From CAVTWY01 sp963738575 (GTDB lineage: Bacteria; Pseudomonadota; Gammaproteobacteria; Burkholderiales; Burkholderiaceae_C), in NCBI GenBank assembly GCA_963738575.1, contig CAVTWY010000002.1, forward strand, positions 1,178,001 through 1,242,000: a DNA stretch of 64,000 bases, read 5' to 3'. Shown here in pieces: positions 7,081 to 14,395 of the stretch. The translations under genes were made by a program, and so were the position numbers. Under the pieces are notes generated by a model that was given only the letters and a program-made list of their open reading frames with translations, was not told where the DNA came from and made no database searches. Position 1 is the stretch's first letter; each line of letters opens with the position of its first letter.

Positions 7081-7863
7081 TCAGACATGCCTGACCCACA
7101 AGCGGACGATGCATTCAAAGGCAGCCTTCTTCACCTTGAAGTCACTGGAACTCGCAAACCGAACGCTTGCCCTATCGGGCGCCAACCACTTAAGCAAACC
7201 TTTGGGGTCTTCAATGGTCAAGCCGCCTGGTCCAAGATCTCGAACCTTCGCGCCAAGATGAAGGATGACACCCATGCCGTCCTTCTCTCTCAAATTGATG
7301 GTCGCGAAATACTCATGGGTGCGAAAGCTGGGCGCCTTCCACTTGATGCCTTCAGCGATGGCCGCTGACACGCCAAGAATGGCGCTGCGGATTTCTTGAA
7401 CTTCGATTTTTAAGGGGTGATCAAGCTGGGCCATGAAGTCGTCAACTGCAGCGGTTGTGTCCGCTGAAGTGGAATGTGCTGCTGCCTTCACTTTAGATGA
7501 CAACACGAACATGTCCCGCTGTTGCGTCCGTGCAGCCTTCGTCGGCAAGGCAACCACGTAGCTGATGCACCAAGTCACCCAAGCCTCGAGGACATGGTCA
7601 TCGACAAGTGCTGGTGGATCCAGGTAAACGTAGCCCTTCATCGGGCGGCCTGTGAAGTCCATGGGCCTAACGCTTGGCATGGCAAGTGCATCGAGGTAAT
7701 GCTCAAGCCCAACGCGCGCCATCAAACTGTCACCCGAAATGCCAACAAACATCTTGCCGTCAACAAGAAAGGCAAGGCCACCAAACATGGCGCGCTCCGA
7801 CACGAACGGACGTTGCCCGAGTGCCTCGCGGACACGCTGGGCAAGGCCAAGGTCGTAAGCCAT
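7081..7863 (-). CDS. TfoX N-terminal domain fused to DUF1801
   Basis: The 260-residue protein has two domains. Residues about 8-100 match the TfoX N-terminal domain (ERAMFGGLAFLVDGKMFVGI, YLDPPALVDDHVLEAWV). Residues about 135-255 match DUF1801 (DDFMAQLDHPLKIEVQEIRS, IKWKAPSFRTHEYFATINLR). A Ser/Thr-rich linker joins them. Both families are usually separate small proteins; DUF1801 has a YdhG-like fold of unknown activity, and stand-alone TfoX_N proteins are not transformation regulators in most bacteria. The ATG at 7863 is preceded by GAGGTG at suitable distance. Confidence 0.85.
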   Translation of the reverse strand: MAYDLGLAQRVREALGQRPFVSERAMFGGLAFLVDGKMFVGISGDSLMARVGLEHYLDALAMPSVRPMDFTGRPMKGYVYLDPPALVDDHVLEAWVTWCISYVVALPTKAARTQQRDMFVLSSKVKAAAHSTSADTTAAVDDFMAQLDHPLKIEVQEIRSAILGVSAAIAEGIKWKAPSFRTHEYFATINLREKDGMGVILHLGAKVRDLGPGGLTIEDPKGLLKWLAPDRASVRFASSSDFKVKKAAFECIVRLWVRHV

Positions 7864-8122
7864 AGTGGGGGCACCTCATGCAAGTGGGCGTTGACCCGTT
7901 TTTTGAAAGAGACAACAGCGCATCATCTCAACTGAAACCATTGTTTGATGTTTGGCACCTAAGCGCCACCCTGGGCGAGCATCAGTTTCCCCTGGAGCCC
8001 CCGCAACGTCAAGGCAAGGCGGCACCGCCGCCCCACAACTAAACTACACCCCGTTGTCGATTGCCCCAGAGCGAACTCGTCATGTGGATGTGAGCAAGCC
8101 GCTCGCGCTACCGGAGATCCCT
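7864..8122. other. Divergent intergenic region without a gene
   Basis: This 259-base stretch separates the minus-strand TfoX-DUF1801 gene from the plus-strand YciI gene and should hold both promoters. An in-frame upstream extension of the YciI frame exists from 7952 but is low in coding character. I see no RNA gene or clear operator. Confidence 0.5.
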
Positions 8123-8470
8123 ATGAAATACACGCTCTTTCTCTACAACAACGAAGCCCAGATGGCCAACGCACCGGCAGCGGCCATGCAGCAGGTCAAA
8201 TCGGCGTTTGAGGCATACACCCAGTCCTTGCGGGACGCCGGCGTGTTTGTCACCACCGACTGGTTGCGCCCCAGCGCCACGGCGACGGTGCTCAGCGTGC
8301 GTGACGGCACGCGCCAGATTCAGGACGGCCCGTACGCCGCCAGCAAAGAGCAGTTGGGTGGCTTCTACGTCATCGACGTGTCCAATCTGGACGAGGCGCT
8401 TCGCTGGGCCGAACGTTGCCCGGCAGCCCAGCGTGGCTTGATCGAGGTGCGGCCGTCGGCGATGGGGTGA
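8123..8470 (+). CDS. YciI-related (YCII) protein
   Basis: The 115-residue protein matches the YCII family, a dimeric ferredoxin-like fold. It shows MKYTLFLYNNEAQM at the start, RDGTRQIQDGPYAASKEQLG in the middle, and GGFYVIDVSNLDEALRWAER at the end. The ATG at 8123 is chosen because GGAG lies at 8113-8116 and because family members start with MKY. Members with this DGPYA-KEQLGGF signature are commonly encoded directly upstream of SigI-like sigma factors, as here: the stop TGA overlaps the next ATG (TGATG at 8468-8472). The function is unproven; an enzymatic or sensory partner role is inferred. Confidence 0.9.
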   Translation: MKYTLFLYNNEAQMANAPAAAMQQVKSAFEAYTQSLRDAGVFVTTDWLRPSATATVLSVRDGTRQIQDGPYAASKEQLGGFYVIDVSNLDEALRWAERCPAAQRGLIEVRPSAMG

Positions 8471-9736
8471 TGGCCAACACGCACGGCCCAGCGCCTGCAG
8501 ACATGGTCGGCAACCAGGCGACCAGCGCCGCTGCGCGGGCCGCCCGCGAGTCTTACGGCCGACTGTTGTCGTTGGTGGCGTTGCGCAGTGGTGACTTGGC
8601 GGGCGCTGAAGACGCACTGTCAGACGCCTTCGCAACCGCGCTGGCGCAGTGGCCCGAGCGCGGCGTGCCCGACAACCCGCTGGCCTGGCTGCTCACGGTG
8701 GCGCGCAACCGGCAACTGGACGTGCTGCGCAGTGCTTCTGCGCGCACCCGGGTGGACCTGATTGACGAGGAGCTGGAAGCCATGTTCCAGGTCGACACCG
8801 ACCCTGACGAAATTCCCGACCAGCGCTTGAAACTGCTTTTTGTCTGCGCCCACCCTGCCATCGAAGCTGCTGTGCGAGCCCCGCTGATGATGCAAACGGT
8901 GCTCGGGCTGGAGGCGCAAGACATCGCCCGCGCCTTTCTGGTGCCCACCGCCACCATGGCGCAGCGTTTGGTGCGCGCCAAACGCAAGATCAAAGACGCA
9001 CGCATCTCTTTTGCGCTGCCCAGTCGGTCGGACATGCCCGATCGGTTGACCGCCGTGCTGGAGGCGATCTACGGCGCCTACGCCGTCGGTTGGGATTTGG
9101 CCGGCGAAGCAGCCACCAGCGACGCGTTGATTGACGAGCCTCGGCCCTGCCGATGAAGACCTGGCCGACGAAGCGCGCTACCTGGCTGACTTGCTGGTGC
9201 AACTGCTGCCAGAAGACCCTGAAGTGCTGGGCCTCGCCGCCGGCCTCGCGCTTTCGGCGGCGCGACGAGCGGCGCGTGTAGGGCCCGACGGAGGCTACGT
9301 GGCCTTGGACGCGCAAGACACCACGCGCTGGGACGCGCGCATGATCGAATGGGGTGAGCGTCTGTTGATGCGTGCGCATGGCCAAGGCACCATGGGACGC
9401 TTTCAGCTGGAGGCCGCCATCCAGTCAGCCCACGTTGCTCGGGCAAAAACAGGCATAACCGATTGGGCTTCGCTCGCACTGTTGTACGAAGGCTTGGTTC
9501 GGCTAGCGCCCAGCGTCGGCGCACGGGTGGCCCGCGCTGTCGCACAAGGTTACGCCCACAGCCCCGCTCAAGGTTTGGCTGCCTTGGACCAAATCGACGC
9601 TGCCTTACGGGCTGGGTTTCAACCCGCGTGGGCGGCGAGGTCGCACCTGCTGCAAATGGTGGGGCGCCGTCAAGAAGCTTTGCTCGCACTGGACCGCGCC
9701 ATGGCCATGACGACCGGGCCGCGGGTAAAGCGCTGA
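8470..9736 (+). pseudogene. ECF-like RNA polymerase sigma factor with C-terminal DUF6596 region, frameshifted
   Basis: Frame one (8470-9156) carries sigma-70 region 2 (DALSDAFATALAQWPERGVP, NPLAWLLTVARNRQLDVLR) and region 4 (LEAQDIARAFLVPTATMAQR, VRAKRKIKDA). The +1 frame from about 9137 to 9736 continues the C-terminal half of the same family (DEARYLADLLVQLLPEDPEV, ARVGPDGGYVALDAQDTTRW, AQGYAHSPAQGLAALDQIDA). A single extra base between 9137 and 9150 separates them. The combined length of about 420 residues suits YCII-linked sigma factors. The last residues (MAMTTGPRVKR) are also atypical and run straight into a MAPEG fragment. Either a real broken gene or a sequence error. Confidence 0.8.
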
Positions 9737-9780
9737 CCTTGCGCGGCGTCGGCAAGCGTTGGTGTTGTCGGGTGTCGATT

Positions 9781-9960
9781 GAGCGCGTGTCACGGGTGCA
9801 CCTCAACACCCAAGAACGCCTCGTGATGATGTTGCCCCCAATGGCGACAGCCGCCTGCTTTTGGGACCCGCTGTATGTCGCCGTGCCCGGCCTGCTGTTT
9901 GTGCTGGGGCGCTTCGTGTACTGGAAGGGCTACGTCCGCTGGAACGAAGGTTTGGGCGTC
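9781..9960 (+). pseudogene. MAPEG-family fragment
   Basis: The peptide ERVSRVHLNTQERLVMMLPP, followed by PLYVAVPGLLFVLGRFVYWK and GYVR, matches the second half of bacterial MAPEG membrane proteins (the RVHLNT-E motif, a transmembrane helix and the GR-YW-GY motif). The N-terminal half with the first helix is missing. The fragment starts about 45 bases after the sigma-factor stop. It ends in unrelated sequence that converges with the next minus-strand gene. It is not expected to be functional. Confidence 0.55.
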
Positions 9961-9972
9961 AGCGTCGCGCCC

Positions 9973-10999
9973 TTAGCGAAATGCCTTGTCGAAGAACACG
10001 GGAAGGGCATGCTTTAACTGATTCAGGAACGCCTGGCGGTCGAAGCCCGGTGGGTCGGCTCGGAGGTCGCCATCTTCGGACGGAATGGGCGTACTGGGTG
10101 TGTCCATGAACGCAAAGTGCCAGGCGTTGGGCACCCGGTGGAGTTCGGCGCCCGGCAGATTGCGGGCGATCCATTCCGCATGAAAACGCGGCACCAGGAA
10201 GCGGTCTTGTTCCGCCACGTAGATCACAGTGGGGATCTGGACTTTGGCGAGCGACTGAGCGCTAAAAACCACCCCCACCGGGGAAAGTGCCACAACTGCG
10301 CGCACCCGGGTGTCGATCAGCGGTGGGATCGGCTGCGGCGTCGCCACGGGGCTGGTTGCTGACTGCCCCGTCCGGCCCATGCTGCAGAAGATTGGATCAT
10401 CGGCACGATGGCCCTCGCAATGCGTGGCGATGCGCGACGGGTCGGGCTGGCCGCCGGCCAACGCCAACACGGTGTAGCCACCGGCTGAATGCCCGACGGC
10501 GCCAATGCGAGGACCTTGGGCGTCTCTTGCAATACGGTCGCTCCAGTCGGGGTCACGAAGCAACGCGTCGATCACGCGGGATACGTGTTGCGGCCGCTCT
10601 GTGAAATAGCGAGCGGCGCCTTTCTGCAACAAGGTGCGGTCCTGCCAATTGTCGCCAGGATGTCGCAGGGCGGCCACGAGATAGCCGTGTTGTGCGAGCG
10701 CCTCGGCCAGACGGCTGTGGCCCAGTTCAGTGCCGCCTGTTCCATGGCTCAACATGATCAACCCTTTGAACATCTGCGTCCGGCGGGGCCTGGATGGCAA
10801 CCTGAGCGGTGAACGGACCCATGTCAACGGAGCGTGCAGGCGCCTGGGTCGGGTAGTACAAAGCCACCGGGATGGATGTCGCATCAGACGTGGAGCCCGG
10901 TATGTTGATCTGACGAAACCCGGCCTGGGTGGCCATGGCCTGTGCATTAAGCAGCAGGCCCAAAACGACTAGGGCAATTTGGCGCAGAGATAGCTGCAT
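9973..10999 (-). pseudogene. Secreted alpha/beta hydrolase (dienelactone-hydrolase type), frameshifted
   Basis: The ATG at 10999 opens a signal peptide (MQLSLRQIALVVLGLLLNAQ) and the sequence GFRQINIPGSTSDATSIPVA up to AIQAPPDA. The +1 frame, from about 10775 down to 9973, continues FKGLIMLSHGTGGTELGHSR, the nucleophile elbow GHSAGGYT, and the late YVAEQDRFLVP and NAWHFAFMD segments. An extra base near 10769-10778 explains the break. The reconstructed protein has about 340 residues, as in predicted periplasmic dienelactone-hydrolase-like proteins. A GAGG ribosome binding site precedes the ATG. It could be an error in the sequence rather than decay. Confidence 0.78.
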
Positions 11000-11030
11000 G
11001 GTGGGTTACCTCGGTGTTCTTTGGTTGGCA

Positions 11031-11252
11031 TCAGGAAGCGATGATAGAAGCGCAAGCTATGGCCACTGCATAGATTGCGACAAAACGCCTGGGTGGCGGC
11101 GCCAGATGACGGTTGAGCGACTGAACGGTGCGATAGACCACCGCACAATGAGAGCCGCTGGCGAAGGGTTCCGTCGTCACCACGAGGCCCGCCCAGACCG
11201 CTGAATCCAAGAGATGCTGCATCCGCGCCAGGGTGTGGATGAAGTGTTTCAA
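11031..11252 (-). CDS. Possible 73-residue cassette protein, TTG start
   Basis: The frame begins at a TTG directly after an attC-like site and has a stop immediately upstream. Its third codon positions are rich in G and C, as in the neighbouring genes, and the C-terminus (FVAIYAVAIACASIIAS) is hydrophobic. I do not recognise the family. It may be the remnant of an open reading frame carried by a gene cassette. The stop is 31 bases before the hydrolase start. Translation is not supported by a clear ribosome binding site. Confidence 0.3.
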   Translation of the reverse strand: MKHFIHTLARMQHLLDSAVWAGLVVTTEPFASGSHCAVVYRTVQSLNRHLAPPPRRFVAIYAVAIACASIIAS

Positions 11253-11256
11253 TGAC

Positions 11257-11385
11257 TTTCAACGTTGGCGACAACCTGACCGCTTCGGCGCATGCCATGG
11301 AGCTGGTGGGCTATCGTGAACGGAACGAACCTCACCAGTCGCATGCATCTTGCTGTTTAGGGTTAGGTTTACCGACTGGTTAAGT
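11257..11385 (-). other. attC-like site after the DUF2867 gene
   Basis: On the minus strand the site opens with ACTTAAC (11385-11379), a match to the RYYYAAC box that contains the stop codon TAA of the DUF2867 gene. It closes with GTTGAAA (11263-11257), one base off GTTRRRY. Between them, AACCTAACC and GGTCAGGTT form an imperfect stem. The 129-base length is within the range of attC sites. The second box is degenerate. Confidence 0.5.
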
Positions 11386-11907
11386 TGCTTTTCCAACTGC
11401 CTTGACCATGGTGCGCGCAATCACGTGATGGACCGGCGCCACAGGCAGCATGTAAAGCCGCCCGAGCAAATTCTTGACGTGCACGATTGTCGTTACGGTG
11501 ACGACAGTGCCTTGGCCATGAGTGGCAGGCATCTTGTGAACCGAGACGACAACATTCAGGTGCTTGTCGTCGTCGCCGAGCAGCACTTCGTGATCGGTTT
11601 TCTCGACCAGCGTAAAGATGCCTACCCTGTCGCCAGGAACGTAGGCTGAACTTGGCTTCGATGAATCGATTCCAGCGAGTTCGCCCAAGTTCTTGAGACC
11701 AAAAAGACCGACCACTCTGTTCCTAAGGGTCATCATCCGATCGATCCATTTCGGTGTCGCACTCGCGACTCGAAGAAACTGGCCCAGCGCGTCAAGTTCT
11801 GGCCTGGCTGCTGAGATTGCCCAGGCATCGTGAAAGTACGCGCCCGGCAGCAGCATCGCTGCTTTGCTGTTGATCGGGGCAGTAGATCTTAGCGGGACGA
11901 TTTTCAT
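11380..11907 (-). CDS. DUF2867 family protein (integron cassette gene)
   Basis: The protein has 175 residues counted from the ATG at 11907, with the family signature along its length: AAMLLPGAYFHDAWAI, WIDRMMTLRNRVVGLFGLKN, YVPGDRVGIFTLVEKT, EVLLGDDDKHLNVVVSV, and LLGRLYMLPVAPVHHVIART. DUF2867 function is unknown. The upstream in-frame ATG at 11919 lies inside the preceding attC-like site, so the ATG three bases after that site is preferred. The stop codon lies inside the next attC-like box. Both features are typical of genes on mobile integron cassettes. Confidence 0.85.
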   Translation of the reverse strand: MKIVPLRSTAPINSKAAMLLPGAYFHDAWAISAARPELDALGQFLRVASATPKWIDRMMTLRNRVVGLFGLKNLGELAGIDSSKPSSAYVPGDRVGIFTLVEKTDHEVLLGDDDKHLNVVVSVHKMPATHGQGTVVTVTTIVHVKNLLGRLYMLPVAPVHHVIARTMVKAVGKAT

Positions 11908-11910
11908 GTG

Positions 11911-11980
11911 GCTTAACATTTGAAATGAGGGACGGCGCCTGGCTTGCCGTGTGGCGCCATCTCGATTGAAAAGGTTAGGT
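11911..11980 (-). other. attC site between MAPEG and DUF2867 cassettes
   Basis: This is the clearest attC of the cluster. On the minus strand it begins ACCTAAC (11980-11974, exact RYYYAAC, holding the MAPEG stop TAA) and ends GTTAAGC (11917-11911, exact GTTRRRY). The inner arms GATGGCGCC and GGCGCCGTC pair over nine positions with one wobble. Outer arms around TTTTCAATCGA and TCATTTCAAAT pair imperfectly. Total length is 70 bases, close to the classic 60-base element. Confidence 0.75.
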
Positions 11981-12409
11981 TGAATTCTTCGCGGCCAGCT
12001 CGATGACCAGAGTGAACCACATTGCTAGGAGGACCACGCTGCTGGTGGCGAAGCAGGCGAATCTGTGCATGACGTTGTTGTATGTGCACTGTATGTAGCT
12101 GTGAGCAACGCGAAGCAGTACAAAGGCCCAAGCCCCGGCAACAAAGAACAGACTTGACTCGTTGGTGGCCAGTAGGACTGAGCACAACAAGTAGAACAAG
12201 ATCGGTACTTCAAAGAGGTTATTGAAGTTGTCAGAAGCCTGCACGAGCTGCAATTTCTTGGTGACTTGAGTTGACGTTGCGGCCTCTTGAGGTCGAATTC
12301 GCTTCGTCTTGAACTCGCTAACTCGAACAACAAACAATCGGACGGCAACTATGGCTACGAGAACGACCATAGCGAAGCATGTGAAGACGATTTGCGTGGA
12401 TGCATTCAT
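11975..12409 (-). CDS. MAPEG family membrane protein (integron cassette gene)
   Basis: The 144-residue protein has four hydrophobic helices (about residues 6-27, 70-90, 93-110, 118-140) and the MAPEG signature VQASDNFNNLFEVPILFYLL. It is an integral inner membrane protein related to microsomal glutathione transferases and leukotriene C4 synthase, although activity in bacterial members is mostly unproven. The gene lies between two attC-like sites, its stop codon is embedded in one of them, and its base composition is less GC-rich than the flanking chromosome, all consistent with a captured cassette. Confidence 0.9.
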   Translation of the reverse strand: MNASTQIVFTCFAMVVLVAIVAVRLFVVRVSEFKTKRIRPQEAATSTQVTKKLQLVQASDNFNNLFEVPILFYLLCSVLLATNESSLFFVAGAWAFVLLRVAHSYIQCTYNNVMHRFACFATSSVVLLAMWFTLVIELAAKNST

Positions 12410-12452
12410 TCGGTGATGGTGCCAGGCATGGTTGGCTTTCGGCTTCTGTGCA

Positions 12453-12578
12453 ACTTAGCGTTTGAGCCGACCCGCCCGCAGAGGCAAGGCAGCCCGCCCG
12501 AACAGCGGATGATAACTGTGGCCGCAAGGCGGCCGGCCTGCCTTGCCGAAGCGCGTATGTTCTAGAAAATAGTTAGAT
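12453..12578 (-). other. attC-like site between VOC and MAPEG cassettes
   Basis: On the minus strand the site begins ATCTAAC (12578-12572, exact RYYYAAC with the VOC stop TAA) and ends GCTAAGT (12459-12453), one mismatch from GTTRRRY. The arms GGCAAGGCAG and its complement near the other end pair perfectly, and GGCCGC-AAG-GCGGCC forms an apical hairpin. At 126 bases it is a long attC with a large variable terminal structure. Confidence 0.6.
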
Positions 12579-12995
12579 TTTGCTCTCGGCGAGCTCGACT
12601 TTCACCTCTTGGTACGCGTACGTGGTGATTTCGTATGGGTTCTCATCGGGGTCGTGAAAGTAGAGGGACCAGGCGATCTTGTGATCCGCGAGCTTTGGAG
12701 ACTGGCCCAATGCAGCTCGGAGATGCGTTCGCCAGGCGAGGAACTCATTGGCATCGACTCCGAGGGCAATGGTAGAGCGACACTTCTCGGTTGGCCTCTC
12801 GAAGAGAGCGATGTGTACGGTTCCCGCTGCGTTCTGGATCGTCAGCGGACCACCTTCTGTCGCCCAGAACGCGAACTCCTTGATTCTTTGGAAACCCAGC
12901 ACCTCGTTATACCAACGCTCTGAACTGTCTCGATTGGAGACGAAAACGTGGACATGATCGAGCGACTGGACCGAGGGAGGAGTGCTGATTTTCAT
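12573..12995 (-). CDS. VOC-family protein (integron cassette gene)
   Basis: The protein has 140 residues from the ATG at 12995, which follows an excellent AGGAGG ribosome binding site. The VOC fold is recognised from SLDHVHVFVSNRDSSERWYN, then EVLGFQRI, GTVHIALFER and the C-terminal YFHDPDENPYEITTYAYQEV. Metal ligand candidates are the His of LDHVHVF, the His of VHIALF and the Glu of NPYEIT. Relatives include glyoxalases and antibiotic-binding proteins; the substrate is unknown. It is flanked on both sides by attC-like sites. Confidence 0.88.
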   Translation of the reverse strand: MKISTPPSVQSLDHVHVFVSNRDSSERWYNEVLGFQRIKEFAFWATEGGPLTIQNAAGTVHIALFERPTEKCRSTIALGVDANEFLAWRTHLRAALGQSPKLADHKIAWSLYFHDPDENPYEITTYAYQEVKVELAESKI

Positions 12996-13031
12996 GTGCG
13001 GAACCTCCTGAAGTGAGGGTGACTTGGTACG

Positions 13032-13133
13032 GCTTACCGTTGGAAGTAACCGGCGCACAACGGCGTGGCCAAGCCGACGCACAAGCCAACCGCCGCCGCG
13101 CCGTTGTGTGTCCGGTTGACAGACCTGTTATGC
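13032..13133 (-). other. attC-like site between DUF6988 and VOC cassettes
   Basis: On the minus strand the site begins GCATAAC (13133-13127), containing the stop TAA of the DUF6988 gene, and ends GGTAAGC (13038-13032). Both boxes are one base off consensus. The interior has a strong imperfect stem: AACCGGACACACAACGGCG pairs with CGCCGTTGTGCGCCGGTT with one mismatch and one extra base. The single unpaired base in an otherwise strong stem is typical of attC folding. Confidence 0.6.
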
Positions 13134-13724
13134 CGATTTGTGTGCATGCCTATACGCCTCCAGAAGGCTTCGGCCCATTTGTTCGTCGTCGCAAATAGCA
13201 GCGACCTCACTCGCGGCTAGAAGGCTCCCCATTGAGGCAATGCGTACAAAGGAAACCTTCTGTCGATCCGAGAAGTTCGACTTGATTTCACCCGATGCAA
13301 TGCGCGCAACAACTTGCTGCTTGCCATTGTGGGTGAACTCGTTGAAAGCGAACCACAGTTTCTCTTTGAATTTCCGAAGAGAACTTCCGTAGACGTTTTG
13401 ATTCTCAAGTGCCGCAATCATGACGCCAACTTTAGGCGGCTCGTGCCCTCTTGCAAACTTTTCAACCCACTGGTCACTTGCGCACCGGTGCAACCACAAC
13501 CCGCGCACAAGCGCCTCGTACTGCGGACGAAGAAGTGCAGAAGCCGAGCCAGGTAGCCCTGATTTCACCAATAGAACTACTGCAGCACTGTGTTCAAGTG
13601 ACGCACTTTGGAGTGCAGCACTCTGTCGCAGACGCATCGATGACTCAAATGTTGGATCTACCAGGATCTGGCGAGACTCGACCAGCCACTCGATCGCCGA
13701 GCTCAAAGCGCTTTCAAGCGGCAT
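13128..13724 (-). CDS. DUF6988-like protein (integron cassette gene)
   Basis: The 198-residue protein is largely helical and soluble, with no signal peptide. Recognisable segments are AALQSASLEHSAAVVLLVKS, LLRPQYEALVRGLWLHRCA, and LWFAFNEFTHNGKQQVVARI. These fit the DUF6988 family, often found on cassettes and near mobile elements, whose function is unknown. The start ATG overlaps the cassette boundary box GTTATGC. Lower GC than the neighbouring chromosome supports acquisition. Confidence 0.7.
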   Translation of the reverse strand: MPLESALSSAIEWLVESRQILVDPTFESSMRLRQSAALQSASLEHSAAVVLLVKSGLPGSASALLRPQYEALVRGLWLHRCASDQWVEKFARGHEPPKVGVMIAALENQNVYGSSLRKFKEKLWFAFNEFTHNGKQQVVARIASGEIKSNFSDRQKVSFVRIASMGSLLAASEVAAICDDEQMGRSLLEAYRHAHKSA

Positions 13725-13727
13725 AAC
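13721..13727 (-). other. Cassette junction box GTTATGC
   Basis: GTTATGC on the minus strand is the exact reverse complement of GCATAAC at the far end of the same gene unit (13133-13127). In integron biology the first box of a cassette pairs with the last box of the same cassette in the circular form, so this marks the outer edge of the cluster. I find no complete attC partner or attI in the 200 bases upstream. Confidence 0.5.
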
Positions 13728-13929
13728 GTGACGTAGATGCCAAAAGCACTTTGCAATCCATACCCTTTTGCGTACACGGGTAGTCCTTCACAGTCATGGG
13801 TAGGAATCCAAAGATATCCATTCTTCACGATCCGACGACTTCATGCAACCCCAGCGCGCGCCGCGCAACGCAACGCAACGACCCGCACTTGGCGCGCCGT
13901 ACCTCCCCGTCGGCAAGGGGCCCAGAGCT

Positions 13930-14361
13930 TCATTTCATTTGCAGTGACAGAACCACAAGGCTCCAAACGATGAGAGCAAGCTGAGCCAGGTTGATGAGTA
14001 TCGCGGTCGCATGGATGCGGCGGAACGCCGACACAGCATTCTTCATATTGATCTCCATCTGCGTTCGAAGCAGGTCCATCTTAGGAACCACGTTGCGGCG
14101 CAGAACATAGGCCAGCAGTGCAAGTGCCGCTGCGCCGACTGTCTGGGTTGGCTGCCCTGCGGTTGCGTAACTCAAGGCAGTCGCGCCCGCTGTAAACACC
14201 GCTGCCAGGTAGTAGGTGTTGAAGAAGCCGCGCACGAAGCGAGAGTCCTTGGGGGTGTCGTGCTTGAGTATCAAAAGTGGCACCGAGCCCATGATGAAGT
14301 ACGCAGTGACCACAAGCAGGGCTACCGTGAAGAAAAGGGCTGCGATCAGGGCGGCAGACAC
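13930..14361 (-). CDS. Four-helix membrane protein of unknown function
   Basis: Counted from the GTG at 14361 the protein has 143 residues and about four transmembrane segments (residues 1-22, 45-65, 67-85, 115-140). A charged loop HDTPKDSRFVRGFF and the segment KMDLLRTQMEINMKNAVSAF lie between helices. A GAGGTG Shine-Dalgarno sits six bases before this GTG. Longer readings would overlap the ygiQ stop. I do not recognise the family. It is downstream of ygiQ on the same strand and outside the recognisable cassette boxes. The 13728-13929 gap after it holds a CAACG triplet repeat but no gene. Confidence 0.55.
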   Translation of the reverse strand: MSAALIAALFFTVALLVVTAYFIMGSVPLLILKHDTPKDSRFVRGFFNTYYLAAVFTAGATALSYATAGQPTQTVGAAALALLAYVLRRNVVPKMDLLRTQMEINMKNAVSAFRRIHATAILINLAQLALIVWSLVVLSLQMK

Positions 14362-14395
14362 GTGTTGCACCTCGGCGATGGTTGGTGTTGTGGTC

